Positions 42,557 to 52,707 of a stretch of 64,000 nt of DNA are shown here, one piece after another. The position numbers and the translations under genes are program-made. The DNA lies in the NCBI GenBank assembly GCA_023213315.1, contig JAKCPI010012693.1, positions 1 to 64,000 on the forward strand, in the 5' to 3' direction. Source of the DNA: Euborellia annulipes (lineage: Eukaryota; Arthropoda; Insecta; Dermaptera; Anisolabididae). Position 1 is the first letter of the stretch. Each line of letters starts with the position of its first letter. Below the pieces are notes generated by a model. That model was not told where the DNA came from, ran no database searches, and saw nothing but the letters and a program-made list of their open reading frames with translations.

Positions 42557-43569
42557 ATAAATAGTAATGATATTCCGGACCTTCAAATCCCTGCTTCAAA
42601 CACATTCACGGAACATCATATATTTCAAAGAGGCAAAATGATATGTATAAGCAAATCCTGAGTACAATTAATTAATTAATCACGGAACACCAATGGTCCT
42701 CTGAATGCCCTGGTTTATAAGTAATGTATTATTTAATTTATTAAAGTAAATATTGTATTATTAGTTTATTATAAATATTTATTAAATACTTCATTCTTTT
42801 ATTCCTTATTTAAAAATGTGTCTATTTTTTTTTTTTTTAAAAAAAAAAATCCCACTTTCTCTTCCTCCCCCCCCCCCACACCCCCCCACACCCACCCTCT
42901 TTTTCCTTACAGCAACTTATTCAATATATTAAATAAAACCTTTATTTTTAATTATATATATTGTGGGGTGCGGGCTTTTTTATATAAGCTATTTGGTATC
43001 CAAATCCCTTATAAAAAAACATCCAGGGGTGGGGGGGGCCCCCGCCCGGCGTTGGTAGGTGGGGGGGGGCACCCCACTCCCCCCCCCCCCCAGGGCGTCT
43101 AACTATTGATACTGATTGTTTTAATAAAACAAAGTATAGAACGGGTTTAGAAAGCGTGGCGCCTCAACGTCCAATAAAAATAATTTGTTCCTTTTAAAAG
43201 AACTAGGTTGTGTTTGTTTAACGACTAGGGAAGGCCGTTTAACGACTTAAAAATCCGATTAACTTTAAGAATAAAAAAAAGGGGGTGGGGCTGAAGGAAT
43301 GATAATATTTTGCTTAAGTAAAAAGACTAATAGCCGAGAGTCACATGACCGACCGGCATGGACCTAGGGCAAGATCGCAGCAGCCGAGTTTGTTTGAAGA
43401 AGCGGCTTGTTTGGTCTCCAAACACGCGCAGCGCCAAAACCGCAATATGAATGGATGGAACGCCTCAATTAGAACAATGTTGCTGTTGGAAAATCACCAT
43501 TAACAAATTGCTTCAGGAATTATAATAATAAAAAAAAAATAAAGAAAATAAGAAAAAAAATGTCCGTTT
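42557..43569. other. AT-rich DNA, S1-like smear and unique block
   Basis: 42955-43110 still resembles S1 (GGTATCCAAATCCCTTATAA), but the head part is replaced by runs of G and C; together with 42820-42900 this looks like low-quality sequence. 43140-43500 is GC-richer and unique (ACGCGCAGCGCCAAAACCGC near 43424). No gene recognised. Confidence 0.4.
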
Positions 43570-43757
43570 TTTTTTTAACAAGTCAATGTTTGTGAATACT
43601 TAATAGTTTAGGAATTTTTTTAGTAAAATAAATATTATAACGCTTGGACAAATAAAATCGTAAGTTTCCCACACCAGACAGATAGATTACTTTTTTTCTT
43701 GTTCTACCTGTTAAAAGGACTGCTTTAGAAAAATCTAGTGTGACTGGTCACACAGCA
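43570..43757 (+). repeat. 188-bp direct repeat, copy 1
   Basis: Nearly identical to 44170-44352, from TTTTTAACAAGTCAATGTTT to GACTGGTCACACAGCAC. The two copies flank the GGCCGAAACC-rich element, so a segmental duplication or recombination event involved it. The right end lies in the TH-A end hairpin. Confidence 0.88.
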
Positions 43758-44168
43758 CTAGGGTCCGACCGAAACAAGATTTTCAGCCGAAACCGAAACC
43801 GAAACCGAATATTCGGCCTCAACCTTAGTTTCGGCCGAAACCGTAACCGAAACCGAAACTTGTATTTCCTATAAAAATTTTTTTCCATTTTACCTTTTTT
43901 TTTTGAATTTTTTTTTCCCTCCCGTGAAAATCATTTTACCTTTTTTTAGGGAGACTAAAATTTTTTCTCCCTCAAGTGCAAATTATTTGACCTTTTTTTT
44001 TTTGCATGCGAGTCTCATCCCATTTTTTCAGACTCTGGTTTCGGCCGGCCGAAAGGTTCGGCCACTTTTTGGCCGAAACCGAAACTACGGCCGAAACCAT
44101 GATTTTTGGCCGAAACTGGCCGAAACCGTAACCGAAACCGAATATTCGGTCGGTTCCTACACCCCTTT
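43758..44168. mobile_element. TIR element with CCGAAA hexamer arrays
   Basis: Left part TAGGGTCCGACCGAAAC and right part TTCGGTCGGTTCCTACACCCC are imperfect inverted ends. GCCGAAACCGAAACCG arrays occur near both ends and are separated by a T-rich middle. The lack of transposase suggests a MITE. Superfamily not clear. Confidence 0.6.
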
Positions 44169-44169
44169 T

Positions 44170-44352
44170 TTAACAAGTCAATGTTTGTGAATACTTAATA
44201 GTTTAGGAATTTTTTTAGTAAAATAAATATTATAACGCTTGGACAAATAAAATCGTAAATTTCCCACACCAGACAGATAGATTACTTTTTTCTTGTTCTA
44301 CCTGTTAAAAGGACTGTTTAGAAAAAATCTAGTGTGACTGGTCACACAGCAC
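44170..44352 (+). repeat. 188-bp direct repeat, copy 2
   Basis: Second copy of the segment at 43570. It continues into the rest of the TH-A end hairpin (GCAACTTTCTCTTACC), so this is the original context and the other copy is the derived one. Confidence 0.88.
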
Positions 44353-44586
44353 GCAACTTTCTCTTACCTTTGGTAATTGAAAGTGGTGTTCTGTGCTTGC
44401 CATACCCATGGGCGTAACTAGGGGGGTGCCGGACCCCCAGAAGGTTCGTGCCCCCCCCCCTTCCGAAAGCTCCCTGCCCCAAGAAAAGTTGAGAAAATAT
44501 GGGGATTTCCGGGCCCTCCGAGGTCCCATGGGCTAAATTCTCTAATTACGCCCATGGACATGCCAGATTTTTTGTGTCTGAAAGAC
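44325..44586 (-). repeat. TH-A end hairpin split by a MITE
   Basis: CTAGTGTGACTGGTCACAC to TGCTTGCC, the MITE, then ACATGCCAGATTTTTTGTGTC. Only the hairpin end of TH-A remains. Confidence 0.75.
44407..44556 (+). mobile_element. hAT-type MITE inserted in TH-A hairpin
   Basis: TIRs CATGGGCGTAACTAGG and CTAATTACGCCCATG, flanked by GCCATACC (44399-44406) and GACATGCC (44557-44564), an 8-bp TSD with two differences. Same family as 12389. Confidence 0.8.
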
Positions 44587-44854
44587 ATATTCTTTCAACA
44601 AGATGGCTCAATCTGCAATTATTGCAGACGAAGTTTAATCGTCCTGAATAGTATATGCCAATGATCCACAGACAATTCCGGAGCTCAAGAACCATTAATG
44701 AAATTAAACCGCAATTATGCCAAAATATCATTGAAAATTTTGTCAAAAGAAAAGACATTTGCAAAGAGTCGAGGCCGTCAGATCGGATATCGTGTTCCGA
44801 GAACCTCCATGTTTGACTTTATATGAAAATAAATACCTTGTACTTTTTAAATAA
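44587..44854 (+). pseudogene. Tc1/mariner-superfamily transposase C-terminal remnant
   Basis: IFFQQDGS (44587-44610) matches the FQQDGA motif around the second catalytic aspartate of IS630-Tc1-mariner transposases. After a frame change, QLCQNIIENFVKRKD and ICKESR (44712-44774), then SDIVFRE and a stop at 44852, match the C-terminus of an insect-type family. The segment between the D and C-terminus is deleted or frameshifted, so no active enzyme remains. Confidence 0.72.
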
Positions 44855-45485
44855 ATAATAGACCCTATATTTTATTAATAAATTAAAATGTCAGTTACTT
44901 TTGGAACACACTTATAAATGTAGAAAATACTTTCAATTAATTATCAACCAGGAAGATAAATAAAATATCTGGAGCAGGGATGAAAAACAACTCCGTCGTA
45001 GTTGGTGGGGCGGGGAGCTCTAATTCACTAAAAGTATTATTTTCTAAAGATTTTTTTTCATCTTTTAATAATTTGTTTGTTAGTATCAAGAGAAACAAGA
45101 TTATAAATAATATTGTTGTCCTGCATTTATGCATTCTGAAAATGCATAAATTATAATTTAATTTAAAAATAAAGATTAACGTGACACATGTTCTTTTTAA
45201 CAGTGAGACACTTCCAAGCAACAAATCTTCTACGAATTTCTCTTTTTCTCTCTTTACTTTCTTTGCTCCATTTTCTTTAGAGCGATTTGCATTTAAAGGG
45301 TTGCTTGATGTGTAAGTTTATCAAAAAAGATTATAACAAAGAAAATTCCGCCTAACAGCGGTTTTCCGTGAAGGTAACCATTCCAGTTCCATGACAAAAA
45401 TCTGTAGTAGGCCTAATCATTATAATAATAGAGATTAAAAATCAAGTATCCTTTGCTTGAAGTTGTGGCTGTGATATGATTATAA
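44855..45485. other. AT-rich stretch, nothing recognised
   Basis: A 95-codon minus-strand frame at 44937-45224 is AT-rich and hydrophobic with no recognised domain. No other feature. Confidence 0.4.
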
Positions 45486-45835
45486 TGAAGGGATGAAGAT
45501 ATCAGCCAATGTTCGAGGTTCAATAAAACTCCTAGAATAAGGGATGTTTTGGCCTGAATCTATTTACTCATCTTCAGTTATTGGAAATTATACATAAAAT
45601 ATATTGCAAAACAAACATGATTCATCTCTGATCGTGGGCATAGGTACGATATAACTTTGTATGAAAAATATGAATAATATTCAAATTTATTATCGACAGT
45701 GTTTTGTAATATTTGTTTAATTTTCAATCTGAGGATGACCAAATAAATTCAGGCCATAACGTCTTATATCTGGGAGTTTTATTGAACCTCGAACATACCA
45801 ATTTGGCTAATATCTCCATCCCTTTACATAGGCCT
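45486..45835. mobile_element. HHR-like inverted-pair element, mutated cores
   Basis: Inverted ends GAAGGGATGAAGATATCAGC and GCTAATATCTCCATCCCTTT. The minus-strand core (45542-45577) has CTGAAGA and AAAACATC in place of GAAACGTC; the plus-strand core (45729-45763) has CTGAGGA and ATAACGTC. Outside the left end, read outward, is a tail with CACAGCCACAAC. The same geometry as the better copies, but both catalytic GAAA segments are lost. Confidence 0.6.
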
Positions 45836-46379
45836 ATTCACAAGATGTTATAGTAATCAGATAACCTACTGGTATATTATACCTTTTGGCTTTCAGATGG
45901 GATGGATTAGATTTTTGAAATTTCCAGGCTGGCATGACAATACTTTTTATAACTAAAATAATGCACACATTTATTTATTTTAAGAATTTCCAGTAATTGA
46001 AATAAATATGGAGGTGTCTAAATGGCCTCAGATGCCGAAAAATAAATAATAAAAAAAAAAAGAAATTTTATATCGTTTATCTATTTAATTATCTTATTTT
46101 TATAATGCGCTGCGCCTTTAAATAAAGATTTCGTTCCTCTTGCACTCTTCAAAATTGTGGCCAAATTATAATTCTAAATATAATAATAAAAAAATTTGAA
46201 AATAAATTAAAGGGTTTATTTGAAAGAGTGGTAATTTTTAAAATAATATTTTCAAATTCTTTCTACATTCTAACCGCGTATTTTTTATCAAGAACCAACA
46301 GATAGCGGTAAATATCGTAAATTTATTTGTATAATTTCGCAAATTGTGTTCAAGCGGTTTATTTATTAATTTGGATTAT
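45836..46379. other. AT-rich stretch with a SINE tail
   Basis: 46018-46060 is an isolated SINE 3' module (AAATGGCCTCAGATGCCGAA plus an A-rich tail) with no head. The rest is AT-rich without gene features. Confidence 0.45.
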
Positions 46380-46870
46380 TGGCCCTAAAGGCAATCAGTG
46401 ATCCGAGGTGTGTGTTTAACGAGCCACGCACGCATGCACGCATGCACGCATGCACACACATACATACACACGTGTTGCAGTCCTAATGACTCGCACAGCC
46501 CCCCTCGGGATCACTCATCGCTCACTTGAACCACCAATAGAGACACATTTCTTCGTGTTTTATTATAATTCACTCTCTCACTCTCTCCCCCTGGTTAGTT
46601 ATTTTTACACACTCTGGTTTCAATTAATCTTGCCCAGGCCAGATCGTCGTCGTGTGTTGTACAACAGTTGATAATCCCCGGGGATATGATTAATTATGCG
46701 GCGGTGTGTTCGAATTTGTTGTAGACCCGGAGGCCATTAGCGTAGGATGGGGGACCTGTTGCCCCGGGTCATTTGTCACCCGGCGCAGATTCCGGGGCTC
46801 CCTCGTCCTCGCCTGGTCCAATCGGCCAATTTCCCGCTAATGGCCTTATTAATCGAGATAATGAAGACAA
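46380..46870. other. GC-richer non-repetitive block
   Basis: Contains a (GCATGCAC)n-like run at 46430-46453 and a GC-rich segment at 46690-46850 (GGCCATTAGCGTAGGATGGG). It resembles unique conserved non-coding DNA in style, but nothing here proves function. Confidence 0.3.
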
Positions 46871-47500
46871 ATAGTACATATTCCTTTTTATTATTATAAT
46901 TAAAGTTTAATAAGTAATTGCTTATTTTATATTTTCAAATAAATAAATATAAGATTGAGCAAGGCCATGATTTTAAATAAAAAAAAAAAAAAAAAAAAAA
47001 ATATAAGATTGATAAACTAATAAAATATAATTTTAAAAAATTTCAAATATTTTTCGAGGAGCTAATATTTTCTTCTCTGGGCCACGGGTCACGTGCTAAA
47101 CCACCAAAAGATCTTTTTTTTAAGTTTCTTGAACAAATCGGAAATTGATTTTTGGAGTAGATTTTATTTATACATTTTTTTATTTTATTTAATTAATGAA
47201 GGATTTCAGGATGTCTCTGTAACTCGTTGATGATGATGAGTATATTTATGTGTATATAAGCTTATATTAATAAATTAAAGGATTTGTTTTTTAATTTATT
47301 AATTTTTTTGCACAGTTTTTTGACCTTTAAATAAATCTTTTAATTTATATATACATAAATATACTCAGCACCACCAAGGAGTTGCTGTGACATTCTGAAG
47401 TCCTTCATTAATTAAATAAAATTAATCAAAATGATAATCACACAAAAAGAATCTTCAAACTAAGTTTTTTTTTTTTTATCAAACTAATCGATGTCTCTAA
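46871..47500. repeat. AT-rich DNA with a diverged foldback
   Basis: 47190-47425 is an inverted pair: TTAATTAATGAAGGATTTCA with TATATTTATGTGTATATA on the left, and TATATACATAAATATACTCA with CTTCATTAATTAAATAA on the right. Arms are about 100 bp and moderately diverged. No coding part. Confidence 0.6.
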
Positions 47501-47515
47501 TAACATGATTAGTAA

Positions 47516-47699
47516 GTAAGTCCGAAGGGACAGTCACCACAATCGTTGCGGTTAAGTGATGCCGAGCGCGGCGAAAGTTTGGGATTGGTGACCCCGAGCA
47601 ATCAGCGTGTGGAACGCTCCCCGGTAGCCATCGGTACTTGTAATTAAAAATTTAGGGGTTATCCCTAAATGGCCTCTGTAGCCGAAAAGGGTTAAAAAA
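47516..47699 (+). repeat. S3 SINE (5S-derived), best copy, with TSD
   Basis: Head: GTTAAGTGATGCCGAGCGC and GATTGGTGACCCCGAGC align with the 5S rRNA internal promoter region (box A GTTAAGC, box C GGATGGGTGACC). Then GTAGCCATCGGTACTTG and the shared 3' module CCCTAAATGGCCTCTGTAGC plus CGAAAAGGG. ATGATTAGTAA flanks it at 47505-47515 and 47700-47710 (11 bp, perfect). Confidence 0.85.
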
Positions 47700-47782
47700 A
47701 TGATTAGTAAATCCTTAAAACAATATGCTCTTTAATTATCGTCTATATGCTGAAGCACATCATTTAACCACTTATTTTAAAT

Positions 47783-48580
47783 AAAGTCGGACTAAGCCGA
47801 GCTCACAACTTTGCCCAAGCAATATTCAAAGAAATAACGCACACGTTTGTTAAATAAGAAAAAAATATTGCCCCTTCCCACTAGAGCCCCTCCGGCCCCT
47901 TGCTTACATGGTATATGATTTTACTCGGGAGGAATTCTAGTTTCTGAAAATATATTAAAAAAAAAAAAAAAATTATAGGCTATGTAAGAAAAAAATATTG
48001 ACCCCACCCCTCTAGAGCCTAGCCCCCCTCACCCTAATGGTCCGATGTTTCAGTTCTTGGCCTTTACATCTAGTTTATGTGTGCAAAATTTCAAAACAAA
48101 TTGAATAAGTTTAAATAAGTTTTTGCGTTTTCGTTGACGAAAAAAATTACCGCCCTCGGGGCATGGCGTAGAGGTTAGCGTGCTAACCTCATATACCAAA
48201 CGTCGCGGGTTCGGATCCCAGGCAGTCCGATGATTTTATTTAAGCCAATTGGATACCAAATGGCTTAAATAAGAATGCCTGGACCCCAATATATGTATAT
48301 TTATCAATAACGGATATCGTAAAAAGTCTTATATGGCCTAGGTTGCCGAAAAGACTGTGTGAATGCGTGTATGAGTGTGAGTGTGAATGAGAAAAAGTGT
48401 GAGTGTTTTTTTTATAAAAAAAAAAAAAAAAAAAAAATTACCACAGACATCATTCCAAAAATTGATTCAGAGGTCCTCAAAACGCATTTTAGCAGCTTCA
48501 GTACAATTTTGATTTTTAATAAATAAGATAAAATAGGAACTTTACCTACCCAACCTACCGTTGGTAGACAAAGTTAAAAA
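47783..48580 (+). repeat. TH-B repeat interrupted by S1
   Basis: AAAGTCGGACTAAGCCGAGC, AACTTTGCCCAAGC, TAAGAAAAAAATATTG (twice, indicating an internal duplication near 47845 and 47985), CCTAATGGTCCGATGTTTC. After S1 come CAGACATCATTCC and AGGTCCTCAAAACGCATTT. Ends at the small TTTGTCTACC/AACCTACCG hairpin region near 48570. Confidence 0.75.
48152..48430 (+). repeat. S1 SINE, full length, with TSD
   Basis: GCATGGCGTAGAGG contains an exact match to the pol III box A consensus; GGTTCGGATCC is a one-mismatch box B. Then body, shared module (ATGGCCTAGGTTGCCGAAAA), (GTGTGA)n and poly(A). AAAAAAATTACC at 48140-48151 and 48431-48442 is the TSD; the uninterrupted TH-B copy at 35345 shows the empty site. 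Confidence 0.92.
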
Positions 48581-48667
48581 TTTGAACAAGAAAGATAAAG
48601 AAATTTCCTCTTCTTTAAAACATGGTATTTTATAGTATAATGTTTATAAATACGAATTCTATAAAAA

Positions 48668-49095
48668 AATCTGGTGGGACTGGTCACACAGCACACAACT
48701 TTCTCTTACCTTTGGTAAGGTAAGGATTTTTTGTGTCGAAATATATTTAGTTTCCGCCGATTTATTAGGTTTCAATATGTAGTAAAATTTGTGGTCCGAA
48801 ATCTGTTGGATTAATTTAGGGACTTTCTTTCATCTCATTTATTTAGATTAGGGACATTTCGTTTCGGCTCGTCTTCGTCAAGTCTTCATGGAATCATGTA
48901 GTAAAATTTGTGAACATGAGAAAATATTTATATGTTGTTACCATGGCAACCATTCCTCCTATCTTTTCTATGAAGTACAAGAGTAAAGTGTGCTTCAAAA
49001 GATTTCAAGGAGCATAACATCGAATTTTTGACATGAATCCAATACTTTCGTTCTCTATATATTAACAAATATAGAGGTAAGAGAAAGTAAAATAT
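48668..49095 (-). repeat. TH-A repeat, internally deleted, with insertion
   Basis: CTGGTGGGACTGGTCACAC start, GTTACCATGGCAACCATTCC, head ending GAGGTAAGAGAAAGTAAA (49073-49090). The microsatellite part is missing. A 102-bp insertion lies at 48794-48895. Confidence 0.75.
48794..48895 (-). mobile_element. 102-bp insertion with 17-bp TSD and HHR-like core
   Basis: ATGTAGTAAAATTTGTG occurs at 48777-48793 and 48896-48912. The minus strand of the insertion has CTTGACGAAGACGAGCCG, then GAAACGAAATGTC, which is hammerhead-like but with an extra T in the core and a poor stem II. It is the smallest TSD-flanked insertion seen in the window. Another element type cannot be excluded. Confidence 0.55.
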
Positions 49096-49500
49096 ATTAA
49101 AATGAAATTTATTTATTAATGAATAGTTAGGGAAATTATTTATTTGTTGACCCGTCAATTGGGTTTATTTCAGTCTTTTAGGATTGCTAATAGATTTCCA
49201 ACGACGTCCTAAATTAGCCTCTTTCTCTCTCACTCTATCTTTCGTCCCAAGACAAGACAAGAAGACGATGCCTTCGTCTTAATTACCTCTGGCGTAATTA
49301 CTGTGAGGGCTTAATTACCCCCCTGGCTTTTGATGAAAACGGAGGGTTTGACTTAATATATTTCTTCTCATCGACGGTCCATAATCGGAGTAATCATTCT
49401 TAAAATAGACATCTGTCACATCTCTCTGTTCCTTTGGCTTCCCTCTCTGTAAATTTAATGAAAATATTAAATAGAAGGTTATTTCTGTATTTACATATTA
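49096..49500. other. GC-richer non-repetitive block
   Basis: 49180-49480 has balanced composition (GGCGTAATTACTGTGAGGGC near 49292). No frame or repeat. Function unknown. Confidence 0.3.
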
Positions 49501-50639
49501 ATTAAATAAATTTAAAATTTACGTTTAACTTGTAAGGAATCAAGACAGGCAGAAAATAAAGAATTCTATAGATTCTTTGGTCGACGTTTCGAGAGAGATT
49601 CAAGAACTGTCTAAAAATAGTATAAGGTATTGATAGTGAAGTTGGAGACAAATTTTTCGACGAAAATATTTTATTACAGTATTTATTTGCTGACTCCCTA
49701 TCTTCACTCCTAAAAATATCATGAGAAACATTGGTTTCCACCACTTTCGGGAATTTTTGCTCTTGAATAATTAACCGTTTAAAAGTGACCATTATTGGAT
49801 GGATATAATGATATGACATAGAATGGGTGTCTCAGGATTTTTACTCTGGAAGGGAGAGGAGAAGAAGCAGGCTGGGAGTCAAAAAAATAGAAAAAAGTTC
49901 ATATTATTATCATTTTTCAAAGGAAATATTTTTCTTGTGCAAAAGAGAATTTGGCATCACGTACTGAAGTAAAGTGAAAATTAACCAATAGACTATTCAT
50001 TTTTGTTGTTGTAGGTAATTTATCATTTTTATTTATCACGTGGATTTAGTACTGTAGCAAAACGCGGCGACTTTCGGTTGTTTTTTAGTAAAATCGAGCC
50101 TGATATTAACAAACTTCTTAAAATGCATAAAATTCAACCTTCTCAATAGTTATATCAAAAATTTATGTCTATATAACTAATTGTAAGTATGTTTTTATTT
50201 GCTCCCATTGAAACATTCTTCTTTCATTTTCATTTTAAACTGAGAAATAGGATAGAGGTCATCTCTTATCATACGACTATAATATAATAGTATCGTGGCA
50301 AATATATTCGTGACAATAGCTGTTTTAAATTCGCGACAGGTGGTAAGTAAAATTAAGATGCGGGGGGGGGGGAGGGCTCTAGAAAAGAACATATTTTCAA
50401 AGTGGCGGCAAGCAAAATAAGGTTGAGAATCTATGCACTTTACGATACTCTTTATTTAACGATATACATATATGTGGGGTTCAGGCACCGTTTGGAGAAT
50501 AGATATAATTTTCCAAAGGATTTTTTTTAAAGACGTGCTAATTTAATTCCATTATTTAAACATTTTGGCAATTTAATTCTTATGCTACATGCTTATTCAA
50601 TTTGTAGATAATTAATTAAAAATTCAGAGGAGGTTCTAT
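49501..50639. other. AT-rich stretch with partial HHR-like motif
   Basis: The minus strand near 49583-49605 has TTGAATCTCTCTCGAAACGT followed by CGACC, a familiar HHR-element ending, but no CTGANGA. It overlaps a 105-codon minus-strand frame (49502-49819) with no recognised domain. G run at 50361-50370. Nothing else recognised. Confidence 0.4.
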
Positions 50640-51304
50640 TTAGGTCTAGTGGCCAATTAGCGTGGATTGGGTTTCCCCCATAAGCTATAGACAGGGTGTC
50701 CAAGTGCAAGGCCGTCGTGACACTCTCTTGATGGATGCGGATGGAGGGTATTTTTTTTTTGCCGACGGCGGGCGTCGTCGGCGCCACCCGACCGAGAGAG
50801 GGTCTATTTGCGTGAACCATCCATCATCATCGGTGAGTGAGTGGGGAGACTTTACAAGGCGTCCACCCACGCACTCACACCTGCGCCTCCTCACCGGCAT
50901 GTATTAATCAGGTGGCCTATTTTATTAAAATAGACAGTCTGCATTGTCAAGTTTATTTAATTGGAGTTGGCGTTCCATAGGCATAGAAAAAAAAATGATG
51001 GCGCTCTCTCTTTGATAGTAAATTGTCCGAACTAAGTCTAAACACTTAAAGATGTCTTGATTTTCTTATTTTTATTCGAAATATAGCCCTACAATATATT
51101 AGGTAAAAAAATTAAATTAATTTAAAATTATTATCTACCGGATTCTTTTCTGAAAGGTAACAAATACAAATGACCTGCAACACTATTTTTCTATTAAGAA
51201 AATTTTTAAAATCCATTAACAAAGATTAATTATTTCTCATTTAAATTGTGTGGTCTAATTATAACAAATTTGGCAATTCTTTAAAATATGCTAGTAGGCC
51301 TATA
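50640..51304. other. GC-rich non-repetitive block and AT-rich flank
   Basis: 50660-50900 is GC-rich with overlapping frames on both strands (71-81 codons) and no domain; GACGGCGGGCGTCGTCGGCG at 50763 is notable. Possible promoter or conserved DNA. 50930-51304 is AT-rich. Confidence 0.3.
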
Positions 51305-51316
51305 TTAATAGGTGCG

Positions 51317-51464
51317 TGGGGCGTCCACATCTTGTGGTTACGTGGATGGCGACCACGAGCTGCCCGAGCTGGGACAAGAGCTGGAGGGAAATAGTGAGAT
51401 CCGCAACTTTTTACCGCCGACCCCGTACCGTGGGCATAATAAGGGCGGGGACAGAAGAAGAAGA
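51317..51464 (+). repeat. S4 SINE, short copy with TSD
   Basis: TGGTTACGTGGATGGCGACC near 51339, GAGCTGCCCGAGCTGGGAC, then a deleted middle and an AGAAGAAGA tail. TTAATAGGTGCG (51305-51316) and TTAATGGGTGCG (51465-51476) form a 12-bp TSD with one mismatch. This plus-oriented copy confirms the S4 boundaries inferred from 746, 12056 and 62791. Confidence 0.78.
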
Positions 51465-51882
51465 TTAATGGGTGCGAGGTCTAAAGAGCCTCAGATCCCA
51501 AAACAACCTATAGTATAAAAAGTATATTTAAGAATAATAATAATAATTTTTTATTTAGTGATTAAATTGAACAAATTAGGAAAAAGCGATTGCAAAAATG
51601 TTAGATAGGTATTTGTTAAAAATTAAAAAAAATAAATTCTTTCCCATCTTCGAATGGAGTCCCACTTAATTTATTTATCTTAAATTTATACACTCACTTG
51701 TCAGTCAATTTGATTTTTTTTTCTTTCTCTTACCTATATATGTTAATATATATCTAGAGAGAAAGTATTGGATTCATGTCAAAAATTCGATGTCGTGATT
51801 TTGATGGATATACACGTTTTGAGGTCCCCGGCGGTCTGAGTAGTAGAAATAAGTTTTTAAACAAAATCGGCCAATGAGTACT

Positions 51883-52062
51883 AGTGAAAGCCTAGGGGCC
51901 CAGGCCTAGGGCGGCACGATTTAAGGGGCGGCGAAAAAATAAGATCCGCAAAAAAAATTTTCGCAGGGCGAAAAAAATTGCGTGTCCCTAAAAAAAATAA
52001 TCAAAAGGGCGGCGCATCAAACGGGGCCTAAGGCAGCAGCAGGCCTAAATCCGCCACTGTTC
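51883..52062. mobile_element. GC-rich MITE-like insertion in TH-A
   Basis: Interrupts TH-A within AGTACTAGTACTTTACTG. Left part CCTAGGGGCCCAGGCCTAGG and right part AGGCAGCAGCAGGCCTAAAT plus CCGCCACTG suggest degraded hAT-type ends; the interior GGGCGGCGAAAAAATAAG resembles the element at 18392. The TSD is not resolved. Confidence 0.55.
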
Positions 52063-52259
52063 TTTACTGATGTAAAGTTTATTTCGATTTTCTCAAAATT
52101 TGTTATAACGATTTTTATTAAAATTAAAAAACAATTATTTTTTAGATGCCCTTTCAAATGTATATTCTCATTTTGCTCTCAAAATTGTTTGAAGCACACT
52201 TCTCTTGTACTTCATAGGAAAGATAAGAGAAATGGTTGCCATAGTAACAAAATATAAAT

Positions 52260-52526
52260 TTTTTTTTTTTTAAACACACTTTTTTCTCATTCACACTCAC
52301 ACTCACACTCACATTCACACAGTCTTTTCGGCAACTCAGGCCATATAAGACTTTTTACGATAACCGTTATTATATAAATATATTTATATGGGGTCCAGGC
52401 ATTCTTATTTAAGCCATTTGGTATCCAATTGGCTTAAATAAAATCATCGGACTGCCTGGGGTCCGAACCCGCGACGTTTGGTATGAGGTAAGGTTACCAA
52501 CCTCTACGCCATGCCCCGAGGGCCGC
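52260..52526 (-). repeat. S1 SINE with perfect 13-bp TSD
   Basis: ACAAAATATAAAT at 52247-52259 and 52527-52539. Minus strand: GGCATGGCGTAGAGG, GGTTCGGACCCC, shared module GGCCTGAGTTGCCGAAAAG, (GTGTGA)n, short A tail. Inserted in TH-A, whose other copies show the empty site. Confidence 0.92.
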
Positions 52527-52707
52527 ACAAAATATAAATATTTTCCAATGTTTATAAATTTTATATCTTGAATTTTAATATATCGGTCGGTGGAAACTAA
52601 ATTTATCTCGACACAAAAAAAATCAGGTGTGAAAGCACAGAACACAACTTTCGATTACCGAAGGTAAGAGAAAGTTTGTGAGTTGTTTGAGTGACGCCAG
52701 ATTTTTT

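Larger units (their letters stand above)
51718..52707 (+). repeat. TH-A repeat with two later insertions
   Basis: Head TTTCTTTCTCTTACCTATAT (51720), CGATGTCGTGATTTTGATGG, a large deletion of the microsatellite part, insertion at about 51883-52062, body, S1 at 52260-52526, and the end hairpin (52620-52700). Confidence 0.8.

Noticed and set aside
43758..44168. GAAAC-rich element as hammerhead array
   Set aside because: GCCGAAACC is repeated many times, but no CTGANGA or stem II arrangement accompanies it.
47516..47699. 5S rRNA gene
   Set aside because: Only the internal promoter region resembles 5S; the flanking stem sequences are absent and a SINE tail follows.
48152..48240. tRNA genes in S1 heads
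   Set aside because: The tRNA-like parts are followed by a constant SINE body, poly(A) and TSDs in several copies.
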